Shown piece after piece: positions 46,381 to 57,520 of a DNA stretch of 64,000 nt (its first letter is position 1; each line of letters begins with the position of its first letter). The notes beneath the pieces were generated by a model that saw nothing but the letters and a program-made list of their open reading frames with translations, made no database searches and was not told where the DNA came from. The DNA comes from Buxus sempervirens (Eukaryota > Streptophyta > Magnoliopsida > Buxales > Buxaceae): the NCBI GenBank assembly GCA_947561395.2, contig OX387184.1:17588205-17652204 (forward strand), written 5' to 3'. Made by a program: the position numbers and the translations under genes.

Positions 46381-48171
46381 CTAGGCAATTTCCTGCAACG
46401 TGGAGGTAGACCCCACTTCTTCTCGAATCGGTTCCAACCAATTTGGAACGGGTTTGGATATTGCATGTGCTTGGGCTTCTAAACTTCTTGACAGAGCATC
46501 TGCTGCTGAATTCTCTCTACCCCTTTTGTACTCAATTTGGAAATCATACCCCATGAGTTTGATCAACCACTTTTGTTGGGCTGTAGTGGTAATGGTTTGA
46601 CTCAGTAGATTTTGTGGACTTTTTTGGTATGTCCTTACAATAAACTTGGCACCTAGAAGGTAAGGCCTTCACTTTTGCACAGCATACACTAAAGCCAGCA
46701 TCTCCTTCTCATACGTGGATAAAGCCAAATTCTTGCCATGTAAGGCTTGGCTAAAAAATGCAACGGGCCTCCCTCCTTCATCAATACAGCCCCAAGCCCA
46801 ATAATTGAAGCATCACATTCCACAATAAATGGTTGAGTGAATTCAGGTAAAGCTAATACCGGTCCTATAGTCATGGCCTACTTTAAGGCTTGGAAAGCCC
46901 TTTCTACTTCTGGGTTCCACTTGAATGAGTCCTTTTTGAGCATCTAGGTTAATGGTTGGGCTATTTCACCATATTTGTTGATAAATTTCCAGTAATATCC
47001 TGTAAGACCCAAAAACCCACGCAAACTCTTCAAGGTCTTGGGTTTAGGCCAAGAAACCATGGAAGACACCTTTTCAGGGTCCATGGCCACGCCTTTGTGT
47101 GAGATGAGATGGCCCAAGTAGTTGACTTCCTGTTGCCCAAATTGGCATTTCGTTTTCTTGACAAAAAATTTATTAACCCATAATTGATGCAAAACTTGCT
47201 CTACATGCTCCAAATGTTCTTCCCATGTAGCACTATATATAAGAATATCATCAAAAAATACTAAAACAAAATTTTGAGGAAAATTTCAAATACCTTATTC
47301 ATCACGGATTGAAATGTGGCTGGAGCATTTGTAAGCCCGAAGGGCATAACAAGAAACTCATAATGGCCTTGGTGGGCCCGGAATGCAGTTTTTTCAATAT
47401 CCTCAAGTTGCATTCGAATCTGGTGGTAGCCCAATTGAAGATCCAACTTCGTGAAAAACCTTGCTCCATGCAATTCATCAATAACAGGTATAGGAAACTT
47501 ATTTTTGACTATTATGCTGTTGAGACCTCGATAATCGATGCAAAGCCTCCATGACTCGTCATGTTTTTTAACAAGTATAACAAGTGAAGAATATGGGCTT
47601 GAGCTGGGTCTCACTACCCCGGATGATAACAAATCTTTCACCAACTTCTCAATTTCAACCTTTTGAAAATGGAGGTACCGATTAGGCTTGATATTTACTG
47701 GGCTGCTTCCTTTCTTTAAAATGATCGGATGATCCCTTTGTCTCTTAGGTGGCAAGCCATGGGGCTCTTGGAAAAGCCCAACATATCTATCCAAAAGAGC
47801 TTGAATTCTTGGTTCAATTGGACTCTCACACGTTGGATCTCCTCCTAATGTGATAGAGCTTAATTGCAAAAGGCATACACGCCTACTTTTTCTCACATTC
47901 TCCCATAATTTTTGTTGACCAAATATTTAGTTATCAGGTCCCTTGGCTCCATGTAACTCAATTGTTTTTCCTTCCCATAAGATCCTCATCCATAATTCGG
48001 TAAATTCCCAATTATAGGTCCTAATTTCCGCAGCCACTCAGTACCCAAGATGGCATCACATCCTTCCACCGGAAGCAAATAAAAATCTATAAGAAATTCA
48101 AAGCCTTGTAACATTATTCTTACCTCTTTGCATAGCCCATTGCTACTCACTTTACTCCCATTAGCCACCAT
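46381..48171 (-). pseudogene. Gypsy protease, reverse transcriptase and RNase H remnant
   Basis: Protease-related sequence (GCDAILGTEWL) at about 47986-48171. RT from about 47790 with SPYSSLVILVKKHDESWR, CIDYRGLN, LDLQLGYHQI and VMPFGLTNAPATFQ; the catalytic FFDDILIYS box lies near 47250 but in a shifted frame. Then FLGLTGYYWKF near 46980 and RNase H (VECDASIIGLGAVL near 46820, and EYKRGRENSAADALSR near 46500). At least four stops or frameshifts separate these parts. Confidence 0.9.
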
Positions 48172-48702
48172 TACATCAAACCTGCCTCTTCTATAAATTG
48201 CATGCCCAACATTGCTGCCACTTCTGAATTTAAAAAGTTATGGGTACTACCTGAGTCCACCAAAATAGTGACAAAGTGATTTCCCAATCTTCCCTTCAAC
48301 CGCATTGTTCAAGGTGCAGCAACTCCAGTCATGGCAAGGAGGCTTATTTCTAGAGCCTCTTCATTCAATTCTTCCATGGTAGCCTCATCCTCTTTCTTCA
48401 TCATCTGTTGGAAATATCCCTTCAAGCAAGAAAAGTTTTTTGCACCGATGGCCAGGAGAGAATTTTTCGTAGCAGTTAAAGCAAAGACCACGTTCTCTTC
48501 TGTCTTTCATTTCAGTGGGGCTAAGTCTTCAAATTTGTAGATTTCTAGAACGTGATAGATTTGGAGAAGGTAAAGGTGGGGATGCTATGGGTAGTAGTGG
48601 CCTTTCGAAGTCTTGTGTTTTTCCCCTTTGCATGTCTTGTAACTTTGACTCATAAAGTCTTGCAAGACCAATAGCTCCTGACAAGGTCACTGGATTTGCT
48701 GC

Positions 48703-49359
48703 CTAGACATCCACTCTTATGGCTTCCTTCAGTCCACTTACAAAACAGCCTACTTGCTGCTCTTCTGTGAGAGTTCCGGCTCTATGCAAAAGTCGGTCAA
48801 ACTCTATTTGGTAACTTTGGACGCTACCCAGCTGCTTTAGCTTAGTGAGATCTCCAAAATAAATTTGGAATCGAGAGGGTCCATAACGTAAATGCAACTC
48901 TGTTTTAAGAGTCTCCCAATTTGCTCCACTTCCCAATTTGAACCTCTGATACCACAATTGTACGTCACCTTCCAAGTGGTAACCAGCCATTGGCATTTTA
49001 TCACACTTTGCCGTTTGTTGAAAATCAAAGAACTGTTCCGCTCGACAAATCCATCCTGTCAAGTCTTCCATTCCATTAAATCGCGGAAAATCCAACTTCA
49101 TCACCTTTGCAGTACTGGACAAACTACTGCCAGTAACACCCTTCCCCTGGTCTCTGTTATATGATGATGATCCGTCATGTCCTCCACCAGAATTCATGAA
49201 TGACTTTTCTTGAATTTGATTGGACAACACCATGATCATATCCTCCGTATGTTTCATGAGACGTTCTTGTACAGCTTTTATCTCTTGGCTCAAGGATTGT
49301 TGTACCGCATTCAACGCACCAATCTCGTTCTCCAAACGATCCAAACGGTGGTCGAACAT
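48703..49359 (-). pseudogene. Gypsy gag, N-terminal part
   Basis: The first ATG on the minus strand is 49359, shortly after the primer site. Coiled-coil-like N-terminus (LDRLENEIGALNAVQQSLSQ), then the retrotransposon gag core (KLDFPRFNGMEDLTGWICRA, YHLEGDVQLWYQRF). A stop at 48703 is followed by further gag-like sequence in other frames to about 48300. The zinc knuckle is not clear. Confidence 0.88.
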
Positions 49360-49379
49360 GTTTGGCTCCGATATCAAAC

Positions 49380-49804
49380 TGTTGTGTTGCTTAGAAACAA
49401 ATCTGGTAACTGGTTTGTTTACAGGAAGAGCACCTAGGTCAAGCTTGCGTAGCTTCCCTATTTTGGAAATTTAAGATAATATATAGGATACTTCGAGGAA
49501 TCCTAAACCTCCTTGGTTCAACACGAAGTTGAGATGGATATTCTCTTATGATTTATTCAGTAACTCATGGAGTATAAATAGCCAAATAGGCTTACAAGAT
49601 AACTCAAAATAACAACAACATAAATGACGCCTAACCTATTAACCTAGCACAACTCGGAAGAGATAGACCTCACCCTTATTCAAAAGTAAACAAACTTAAA
49701 TCTAGCCTTATCTAATAGATCTTGATAAGAGATAATAGACATCCTACTACTTCTAGCCTTATCAATAGACATCCTACTACTTGTTCACGTGATAGCCCCT
49801 GACA
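49380..49804 (-). repeat. Gypsy 5' LTR (425 bp)
   Basis: Minus strand begins TGTCAGGGGCTATCACGTG and ends AAGCAACACAACA, followed after three bases by a primer site close to initiator tRNA-Met type (TGATATCGGAGCC). A TATA-like CTATTTATACTCC is near 49572. Confidence 0.95.
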
Positions 49805-49809
49805 CCTTG

Positions 49810-49982
49810 CAATAGGCATTCAAAAAGGGGCTACTGGCCAAAGAAGCTAAACAAGGAGGAGAATAGTTGAGAGACTTGCAGAAACGATCGGTCCAACCAT
49901 GGCGCCCCCCCCCCCACGACAAGCCCTCGCCATCGTTATTGTCAGCTGCTTCGTTGGCATCACCTCCTTCTTCAACCATCAC
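49810..49982 (-). other. Open frame continuing across the gypsy empty site
   Basis: From ATG 49982 an acidic, Gly-rich frame is open to the gypsy insertion. With the gypsy and one CCTTG copy removed, the frame would continue from 42035 to the stop at 41728, in all about 161 codons. A run of 11 C near 49905 lies in it. No family was recognised and it may be chance. Confidence 0.35.
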
Positions 49983-49999
49983 TCAGCATACTAACTAGT

Positions 50000-51287
50000 A
50001 CACTTTCAATCTAACCAGGCTTGCTTCTCCTGGCTGATGTAAATTTCAATTTGGGCTACGATTTCGTCGTCTTTTTTACGTTTTCCGACGAGGTTTCTGC
50101 ACCGCGTCGCCTCCTTCGTCAACTAGGGTTTCGTCTTTTTTGCCTAATCACAAACAAGATGTTCAAGAACACTTAGTGTTCTATCTCTTCCTAAACCAAT
50201 CGAAGTGGATTACCTTTACTAAACACATGAAGCTAAAATTGTAATATTTTATTTAAACTTAGGGTTTTTTGCATCCGTTCCTCTGCATTATAATATATTT
50301 GCATCTATATCCTATTATTTTTAGTATTTGTATTTATACCCCTTCATATTTTAGCATAATTGTTGCAATCTTACCGCTAATGTTAAAGTTTGTTCTTTTG
50401 TGATTTATTTTTATTAATTGACTAAAGTAACCTTATTTTGCATTTATCTTCCTATATTATCTTTTATTTTCATTTATGTTATTATATTGTTATATTTATT
50501 GCATGTATACCTTAAATTGTTAATATTAATTTTCTCAATTAATAATTATTCATTGAACCTTATCATAGCCATATAGTCATTTGGTCGTTAAATATTTTTT
50601 TATAGAAGGTTATTTTAGTAATTTAATAAAAATAAATAGCAAAAATTAATGAAATTTAATATCAAGGGTATAACTATAATGATTATTCTAAATAGGGATA
50701 TAAATACAAATACCAAACACAATAGGATATATTGTCATTAACCATTATTAATCTCTCGCTTCCTTTGATGTTCCTTCTAGTCATGGTTCCTTCACACACA
50801 GGGGCGGTCCACAGAAATATTTAGTTGTCTCTCCCGTAAGGAAGCATCCCTCGCTATTCTCATCTCTCATCGACCTTTCCTACAAAGAAGAAACATGTCC
50901 TTAATTTAATATTTTAAAGCATCTTTGTCAAAGAGCACACATAAGCATAAAATAAAAATGCTGAGAATTTACATTTAATAATGGTATTATTCTCCAATAA
51001 CAAATGTTTTCACAGTTGAATAATATTTGAAGGCTAGTGTGGTCGTACGCAACCAACAGGCAACAGCTGCTAACCATTTAAGCAACCAACTAAGATAAAT
51101 TATTATTTTTTTTTCAAATCTATCTATACCACATATAACGCAAAGTGCCCCTTGGGTTAAAAGATATGCCACGTGTAAAATCCATCTCTCCCCACAAAAT
51201 ATGCGCACCAGTCCGATTACGATATAAACTACGCACCGGGTGCATGTTAGTCTCACAAAATCCAAGCAGGTATTTGGTGGAGATAGG
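50000..51287. other. Intergenic, WNK upstream region
   Basis: AT-rich sequence with a foldback element (50307-50730) and no gene recognised. The last few hundred bases are the probable WNK promoter. Confidence 0.55.
50307..50730. mobile_element. Candidate foldback or MITE element
   Basis: About 37 bases at the left (ATATCCTATT...TATTTGTATTTATACCCC, 50307-50343) are inverted at the right (50694-50730) with about five mismatches. The target duplication is not clear, so the outer ends are uncertain. Confidence 0.55.
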
Positions 51288-51296
51288 TATAAATAG
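51288..51296 (+). promoter_or_regulatory. TATA box of the WNK gene
   Basis: TATAAATAG at 51288-51296, the best plant TATA match upstream of the WNK start. Transcription would be expected to begin near 51320-51330, giving a leader of about 500 nt with a probable intron at 51512-51810. Confidence 0.65.
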
Positions 51297-51511
51297 ATGA
51301 CACTCATACCTGCCATTTTCCTTCTAGAGACGGAGCGGACGAACAGAGAGTCTACGAGAGATTTGTCTAATTCTGTAACACAAAGGTGTTACGATCTTCT
51401 CTCCTCGCCACCTGGCCGGACTTTCCGTCTTCAGAGCCCATTAATTAAGGTTTGATCTTCGTCTGCTAGCTCTCTCCGACTTGGTTCCTCTCGCCGCTTT
51501 TTCGTTTGCAG

Positions 51512-51810
51512 GTAAAAGAGGAAATTTCAAAAGCCCTTTGTTTTTTTTTTTATTAGGGTTTAATAATCATCTGCTATATCACATTGTTGGTTTCATTGTT
51601 GGAGCTTTTACTTTATTAGTTTTTATGTATGTGCGCGATGGAACGTACTTTATGTTTGACAAAACTTATGTGGTTTACGGTTAGGGTTTCGACTTCTGCT
51701 GCTATTTTGGTTTGCTTTCGGGGGAACTAGATTGCAGTTGCTATGGTTAAAGATTAGAATCCTTCTGTGATTCCTTGGTCGAGTTTTCCTTCCTCGTCGA
51801 GTTCTTACAG
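51512..51810 (+). other. Probable 5'-leader intron of WNK
   Basis: Donor GCAG/GTAAAAG at 51511/51512 and acceptor CTTACAG ending 51810, just before the ATG at 51820, preceded by T-rich sequence. Other splice choices are possible. Confidence 0.45.
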
Positions 51811-51819
51811 TTTGGTACG

Positions 51820-54562
51820 ATGATTTCGGTCGGAACGGAAAGCGTCGAAGAGAGTTCAGGGCATCCGGAGCCTCCTGACCCTGATGTTGTTGAAGTTGAT
51901 TCAACTAATAGATATATTCGGGTAAATTTTTTGAATAATTCATTGACTTTTTGTGCTTTCCAAGTTTTTGTGCTCGTTCCCTTGTCAATGTTCTACTTTT
52001 TCTACCAGTATAAAGACGTAATGGGGAAGGGTGCTTTCAAGATTGTGTATCCTTTTCCCAATGAAATCGACTGCTCTCCATTTGTGAATTCGCTGTTTTT
52101 CCCTTCTTTTTTTTTTTTTTTTTGGGCTCTAATTTGAAGAATTTATTCGCATGGTTTCCTTAATTCTATTTTAACAATAGTTACAAGGCATTTGATGAAG
52201 TTGACGGAATTGAAGTAGCCTGGAACCAAGTTCAGATTGATGACGTTTTGCAATCACCCGAGGACCTGGAAAGGCTATATTCTGAAGTACATCTCTTAAA
52301 ATCTTTGAAGCATAACAACATAATAAAGTTCTACAATTCATGGATTGATGATCGAAACAAGACTGTTAACATTATCACTGAATTGTTCAGCTCTGGTAGC
52401 CTGAGACAGTGAGTTACATACTCTTTTTCTTGTGTTTTTTGAAGTTTCTTCTTTTTTCTTATGGTGAGATTAGCCATATGGTCAACATGATTATCCTTTA
52501 CTAGGTACCGTAAGAAACACAAGAAGGTTGATATGAAGGCTGTGAAGGGATGGGCGAGGCAGATTTTGATGGGTTTGAACTATCTTCACAGTCACAACCC
52601 ACCTATCATACATAGAGACCTGAAGTGTGACAACATCTTTATCAATGGAAACCATGGTGAAGTTAAGATTGGAGATCTGGGGTTGGCAACTGTCATGCAA
52701 CAGGCTAATGCAAGAAGTGTGATTGGTATGTAGTTATCTTTAATGAAGCAGCTATCTTTGTATTATTCATATCTTCCTTTAATGCGTTTGTTAATGTCAG
52801 TTAATAATCTTGATTGCTTGTGTTAGTGTATATTTGTTGTGTTCGCTTCCTCATGTTTCTATTGTGTACTGAGTCTGATTCTCTGATTTACTCATATTAG
52901 TCAGTCATTGTGATCCTTGTAGGAACTCCCGAGTTTATGGCACCTGAGCTTTACGAGGAGGATTATAATGAGTTAGCTGACATATATTCCTTTGGGATGT
53001 GCATGTTGGAGATGGTGACTTTTGAATACCCTTACAGTGAATGCAAAAATTCTGCTCAGATATATAAGAAAGTTTCATCTGTAAGTTGTTTGAGAGAAAT
53101 GACTTTGTTTTCTCAGTTAGATCACAACTCCTGCTAAGTTTGCCAGTTGCCTGATTCTCAATATTTTTCAGGGAATAAAGCCTGCTGCCATCTCAAAGAT
53201 CCAAGACCCAGAAGTTAAACTTTTTATAGAAAAGTGTCTTCTCCCTGTGTCTCAGAGATCATCAGCAAGGGAACTTTTAAAGGATCCTTTTCTCCTAGTG
53301 GATGGATTTGCAAGGAGTTGTTCATTGCAACTACCTGATATCGTTACACCCAAAATGGGAGCCTTTGGAGATCGTTGTGTTCTTTCGGAGGAACCTACAA
53401 GTACTCGGCATATGCTCCACTCCATGGATGTTGATGCTCATGATGATAGTGAGCCACCTGTAATTTCTTTTGCCGAAAATTCAGCCGCTGATGGTTCCCA
53501 TTTCACCTGCTGTGAGGTTCGAAGGACAAAAAGAGGCAATAATTTCAGGTTAAAAGGGGAGAGGAATGATGAGAATTCCATATCCCTGATACTGAGAATA
53601 GCAGATCAGAATGGTAACTATAATTTTATGCTGCTTGTCTTCATTTTTTATTATTTTTAGTTACTTTTTTATATTGGGAACTCAAAAGTTCTCTTCATCT
53701 TTCTCATGCAGGTCGTGTGAGGAATATACACTTCTTGTTCTACCTCGACAGTGATACAGCTATGTCAGTTTCTAGTGAAATGGTTGAGCAACTGGAGCTA
53801 GCGGATCAGAATGTTATGTTTATAGCTGATTTGATTGATTTATTGTTGATGAACTTGGTACCAAATTGGAAACGATGTGTTTCAATTGATCAATTGGTAG
53901 CCTTCAATGAAAGTCAAATCCCTGAAGGCCATGGCAAGGACTCTCAATTGCTTAAACATGGAGAAAGCTCAATTGAATCTTTCCAAAATGGTATAGAAAC
54001 TGTTGACCTTTCAAGCCCTCCAGCGTGCCTTGATTCTACTTCTGTCGGTGGCTACATTCAGCCATTGCACGAAGGCCCTGGTGACATCAAACTTGATGTG
54101 GATATGTCTCATGCTGATTTTGCTATTGGGAATACAGCTGCGACAGAAGACCATTGTTCTGAGATGTCATTTGCGTCAGCTGTCTCTTCTGAAGGTAATG
54201 GTAATAAATTTTCCATTGATGCATACATGTGTGAAGATTCAGGATATATCAATTATAATGGTTATGAAATGAAAGGAGAAGTTACGGACTCTTTGTCGGG
54301 AGTAGAAACAGGCACATGTGTTGATTATAAAGGTATGAGTACCAACATGAGCAGCATTGATATGCCAGCTTATTCAAGATATCCAAGCATTTCGTCAACT
54401 TTGGTTGCCCAAGATGATGATGATGAAGAGTTAAGACTAGAATTGGAGATGATTGAATTGCAGTACCAGGAGACCATTAAAGACATATGCAAGAAAAGAC
54501 ACGAAGCTATCATGGCAGCAAGAAAAAGGTTATCGCAGAAGAAGATAGAGCTGGTTCATTAG
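51820..54562 (+). CDS. WNK8: WNK8-like Ser/Thr protein kinase (with no lysine)
   Basis: Seven coding exons with GT-AG borders: 51820-51921, 52009-52046, 52181-52408, 52505-52725, 52923-53080, 53172-53613, 53712-54562; 679 residues. Kinase domain about 35-300. As in all WNKs the usual strand-3 Lys is absent (VAWN, Asn62) and a Lys in the Gly-loop (GKGAFK, Lys45) takes its place. HRDLKCDN gives Asp161, then DLG 180-182 (Leu in place of Phe, usual for WNK) and GTPEFMAPE. An OSR1-C/PF2-like domain follows (about 370-445, SLILRIAD, then the split GRVRNIHF), then an acidic Ser-rich tail and a basic coiled coil (about 645-679). Plant WNKs act in osmotic, flowering-time and G-protein/sugar signalling; WNK8 is the closest by the kinase text. 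It looks intact. Confidence 0.95.
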
Positions 54563-56639
54563 TCTGTTTTGTCTTTAATTGTTTCCTATCTTTTCCTTCA
54601 AATGTATAAAATGCCCTCATGGAAGAGAAAATTTCTTGTAAACATTTTTGCTCATTTCTATAAATCCACTTTGAAGATATGGGCTTGTATTTTAATATTG
54701 ACTGTGCAGTCAGATAAAGTGATAAATATTATCAAAAAAAAAGACCTTCAGTGTCTAATAAATTGACATAAAAAAGTTTTGGAATTTAACCCTTTGTAAC
54801 TTTAATTGGGTAAAGATGTATAAAGATAAAGTCCATATTTATCAGGAAAGAAACAATAAATAAATAAGAAACAAGAAGTTTCTAATCCTAATGGTGCCTG
54901 CTATGCTACTTTCTTGGAAGAAAAGATATCCAACAAGTTGCGTTGGCTTAACTTTTATCTATCTGTTCTCCAGCTATGTGTGGTTGTTACATGTGTGCAA
55001 AGTCATAGATTATGCTTAATATGGAGGCAAATGGATTTCTTCTGAAGATTTTGTAACCATGTTGCCTCAAAAGGAAACGAGATAGTGCCTTGTATTACTT
55101 GAGTTGAAAGTCATCTAGTGAAAGTTATGATCTACCATTTCTTCCTGTCTCTTTCTTAGAATTTTAATGTTATACATCTTGCTCTCTCTGTTTGTATGTG
55201 TGTGGTATTTTCTTTTTCTTTCAGCCAAATTCATGGCTGCACCTCTGAAGCCCAAAAATTGCTTTTGTACACTTCATATGAAATAATGTATGGATGAAGG
55301 AGTAGCATATTTTAATCAAACTCTCAAAAAATTGGAATTGACCATCATGATGATTGATGCTTCCAGTGCAAATTGGAATTGACCATCATGATGATTGATG
55401 CTTCAGAAGAGGTATCTGAAATTTTAATCAAACTCTCAAAAAATTATCTGGTAGTAAAATGTTGATCTCTCAGAAATTCCTTGCACACGGTTATAGACAG
55501 GTAGCCTTTAGAAGTTGATTTACAAATGCTGTTTTGAATTTGACTGGATAAGTCTTCCTTAGCTTCAGCAATGGATAATTATCAGCAGGCTAACTTTTTA
55601 GACAGATTCATCAGGGAAGCTTAGATGATTCTTTTTTGACATCATATGCAGGTACAGCTGTCAGTGGAGAATTCTCAATGCTTCTAATCATGGGATCCTT
55701 TTGTAAGCAAACAATAAAAGGATTAGACTATGTCCGGATAATTGTTCTTTTTTTTTTCCTTTCTTTTTTTCTTTTTTCATATTTTGGTTATTGTGATATT
55801 GATTTTTAGTATATGTTGGTTTTTTTTTCTATATATGCATACATACACACTCACATTCGCATATACTCATATATACGTAGAGATGCACATGTACATATAA
55901 TTATTTTCAGTAATTATGCTTGATTTATGAACCTTATTATTAAATTCTGCATTGGACCTACTTTAGATGCAAGTAGTTTGATGGTAGGAGCTGGTAGTAA
56001 GCCCTGGAACAAATACATGTCTAGTTTATAGTTTTTATTTTCCGTCTTTTTTTTTCCCTTGATGCTGCAAGTTTATGAGTTTTAGTTTTGTGAAATCAAG
56101 AACTTATATTGCGCTAAAAAATCTAGTTACACAGGCAATTTTCAAGACTATCTGAGATGCATATTACAGCTGTTATTGTCAGAATCCTTGGACTCAAGGT
56201 ATTGGATTCAACATAATCTAAAAAACTCAAGGCCATAGGTTAAATATATAGACTCTGGAAATTGGTACCCTTGTTTATATTAGAAATGCTTATATATATA
56301 TATTGGGGAAGGAAACAATTGAATATGAACTCATAAACTATTTTAATTTTCAAAAAAACTAAACGTTAAAAAAATCTAAGAATTTTATTGATGCTTCTAG
56401 AAAAGGGAGTTGATTGCTTCTGAATTCTACCATGATGTTTTATCTTATGCCCTACATGTATCTGTTTTTATGTGGAAGAATAGTAAAAAGAAGAATGCGT
56501 AAGAATAAAAATTCTAGGCAAAGGTGTTACCAAAGGAAAAAAGAAAGAACCACACAAAGAAACATAAAAGAGGGTACTCTAATAGAAGAGGAAAATCAGT
56601 CACCACCATTTAGCATTTCTCCGTTAGGAATACTAGGAA
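54563..56639. other. Intergenic, WNK 3' flank
   Basis: WNK 3' untranslated region, then AT-rich sequence with long T runs near 55750. A nested direct repeat is at 55311-55445. No gene recognised. Confidence 0.55.
55311..55445. repeat. Nested direct repeats
   Basis: AATTGGAATTGACCATCATG with its following 15 bases occurs at about 55330 and 55371 (41 apart). The pair is enclosed by two copies of TTTTAATCAAACTCTCAAAA at 55311 and 55422. Confidence 0.85.
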
Positions 56640-57520
56640 GAAAGTCTTCTCACACCCAGCCATTCTTGGCTAGTTTGTCTGCAAGCTTGTTGGTTGATGC
56701 ATGTTAGTACACCACACTTTTCATTGGCTAAGACATGAGTGAAGCAAATTTCATATGCCTCCATGAGCACTCAAGGAGATCAGACACAGGACATGACTAA
56801 TTAGAAGAATTTCCATCGATTTCCAAAATGCAGAATCTTTGAGCCATTGCCTCCCTCAAACCTGCTGCTAACCGCTAAGGCGTAAACTTTTGCTTTAATT
56901 GTGTCCTCTTCTTCAATTGGTCTCAAATAAGCATGTTGGATTCTTTGTTGATTATGATCCAAAAAATACCTCCAATAACCAAGATGTATAATCTTTAAGC
57001 CATTGCCTCCACACGTGCTGCTAACTGCTAAGGCATAAACTTTTGATTTAATTGAGTCCTCCTCGTCAATTGGACTCAAATAAGCATGCAGGATACTTTC
57101 TTTGTTGATTATGATCCCAAAAAATACCTCCAATAACCAAAGGGCTGAGGTTTTCCAAGGGCCATCCATCAAAGTTCAATTGCCTCCGCATTTAGGGATC
57201 CCAAGCCGGGCTGTAACTCGCCATCAAAGGAAAGGAGAATACTATAGTGATTCATCCTCTCATGATCTTCATCATTGAAATGCCTTTAAATTGATGATAA
57301 ACGAGACGACAAACCAAGATGCCACAGCAAGACAGCCCAACCAGTGATAGACTGAGAAAGATTCCAGAATTAACTTGGCTAAATGAGTTATTAATTGAGT
57401 GATTGTCTCTCAAAAAGTTCCTACTGTTCTTCCTTCCATATGCATAGAGGATAGTATGGGAAAGTGATACATTACCTTCCTTGTCTTTTGCAGCCTCAGA
57501 AATCTCCATTCTCTAATATA
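56640..57520 (-). pseudogene. LINE C-terminal and RNase H debris, internally duplicated
   Basis: The minus strand shows an IWKE/RNSRNF-like phrase across a frameshift near 57415, then RNase H-like sequence starting LNFDG near 57175 with GGIFGIII, and KLADKLAKNGW near 56690. The RNase H part is duplicated in tandem: GCCATTGCCTCC occurs at 56843 and 56999, spacing 156, and the two copies have diverged. This is the 3' end of an L1-type element of the RNase H-bearing plant kind, too broken to be active. Confidence 0.65.

Larger units (their letters stand above)
42041..49804 (-). mobile_element. Ty3/gypsy retrotransposon, complete but degenerate
   Basis: Two LTRs (42041-42477 and 49380-49804) have TG...CA ends, and the element is flanked by the same 5 bases, CCTTG (42036-42040 and 49805-49809). 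On the minus strand the order is LTR, primer site (49364-49376), gag, protease, RT, RNase H, integrase, chromodomain-like end, polypurine tract (GGGAGGAGA, next to 42478), LTR. Many stops and frameshifts make it non-autonomous. A solo LTR of family A (43570-46098) sits in its integrase. Without that insert it is about 5.2 kb. Confidence 0.95.
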
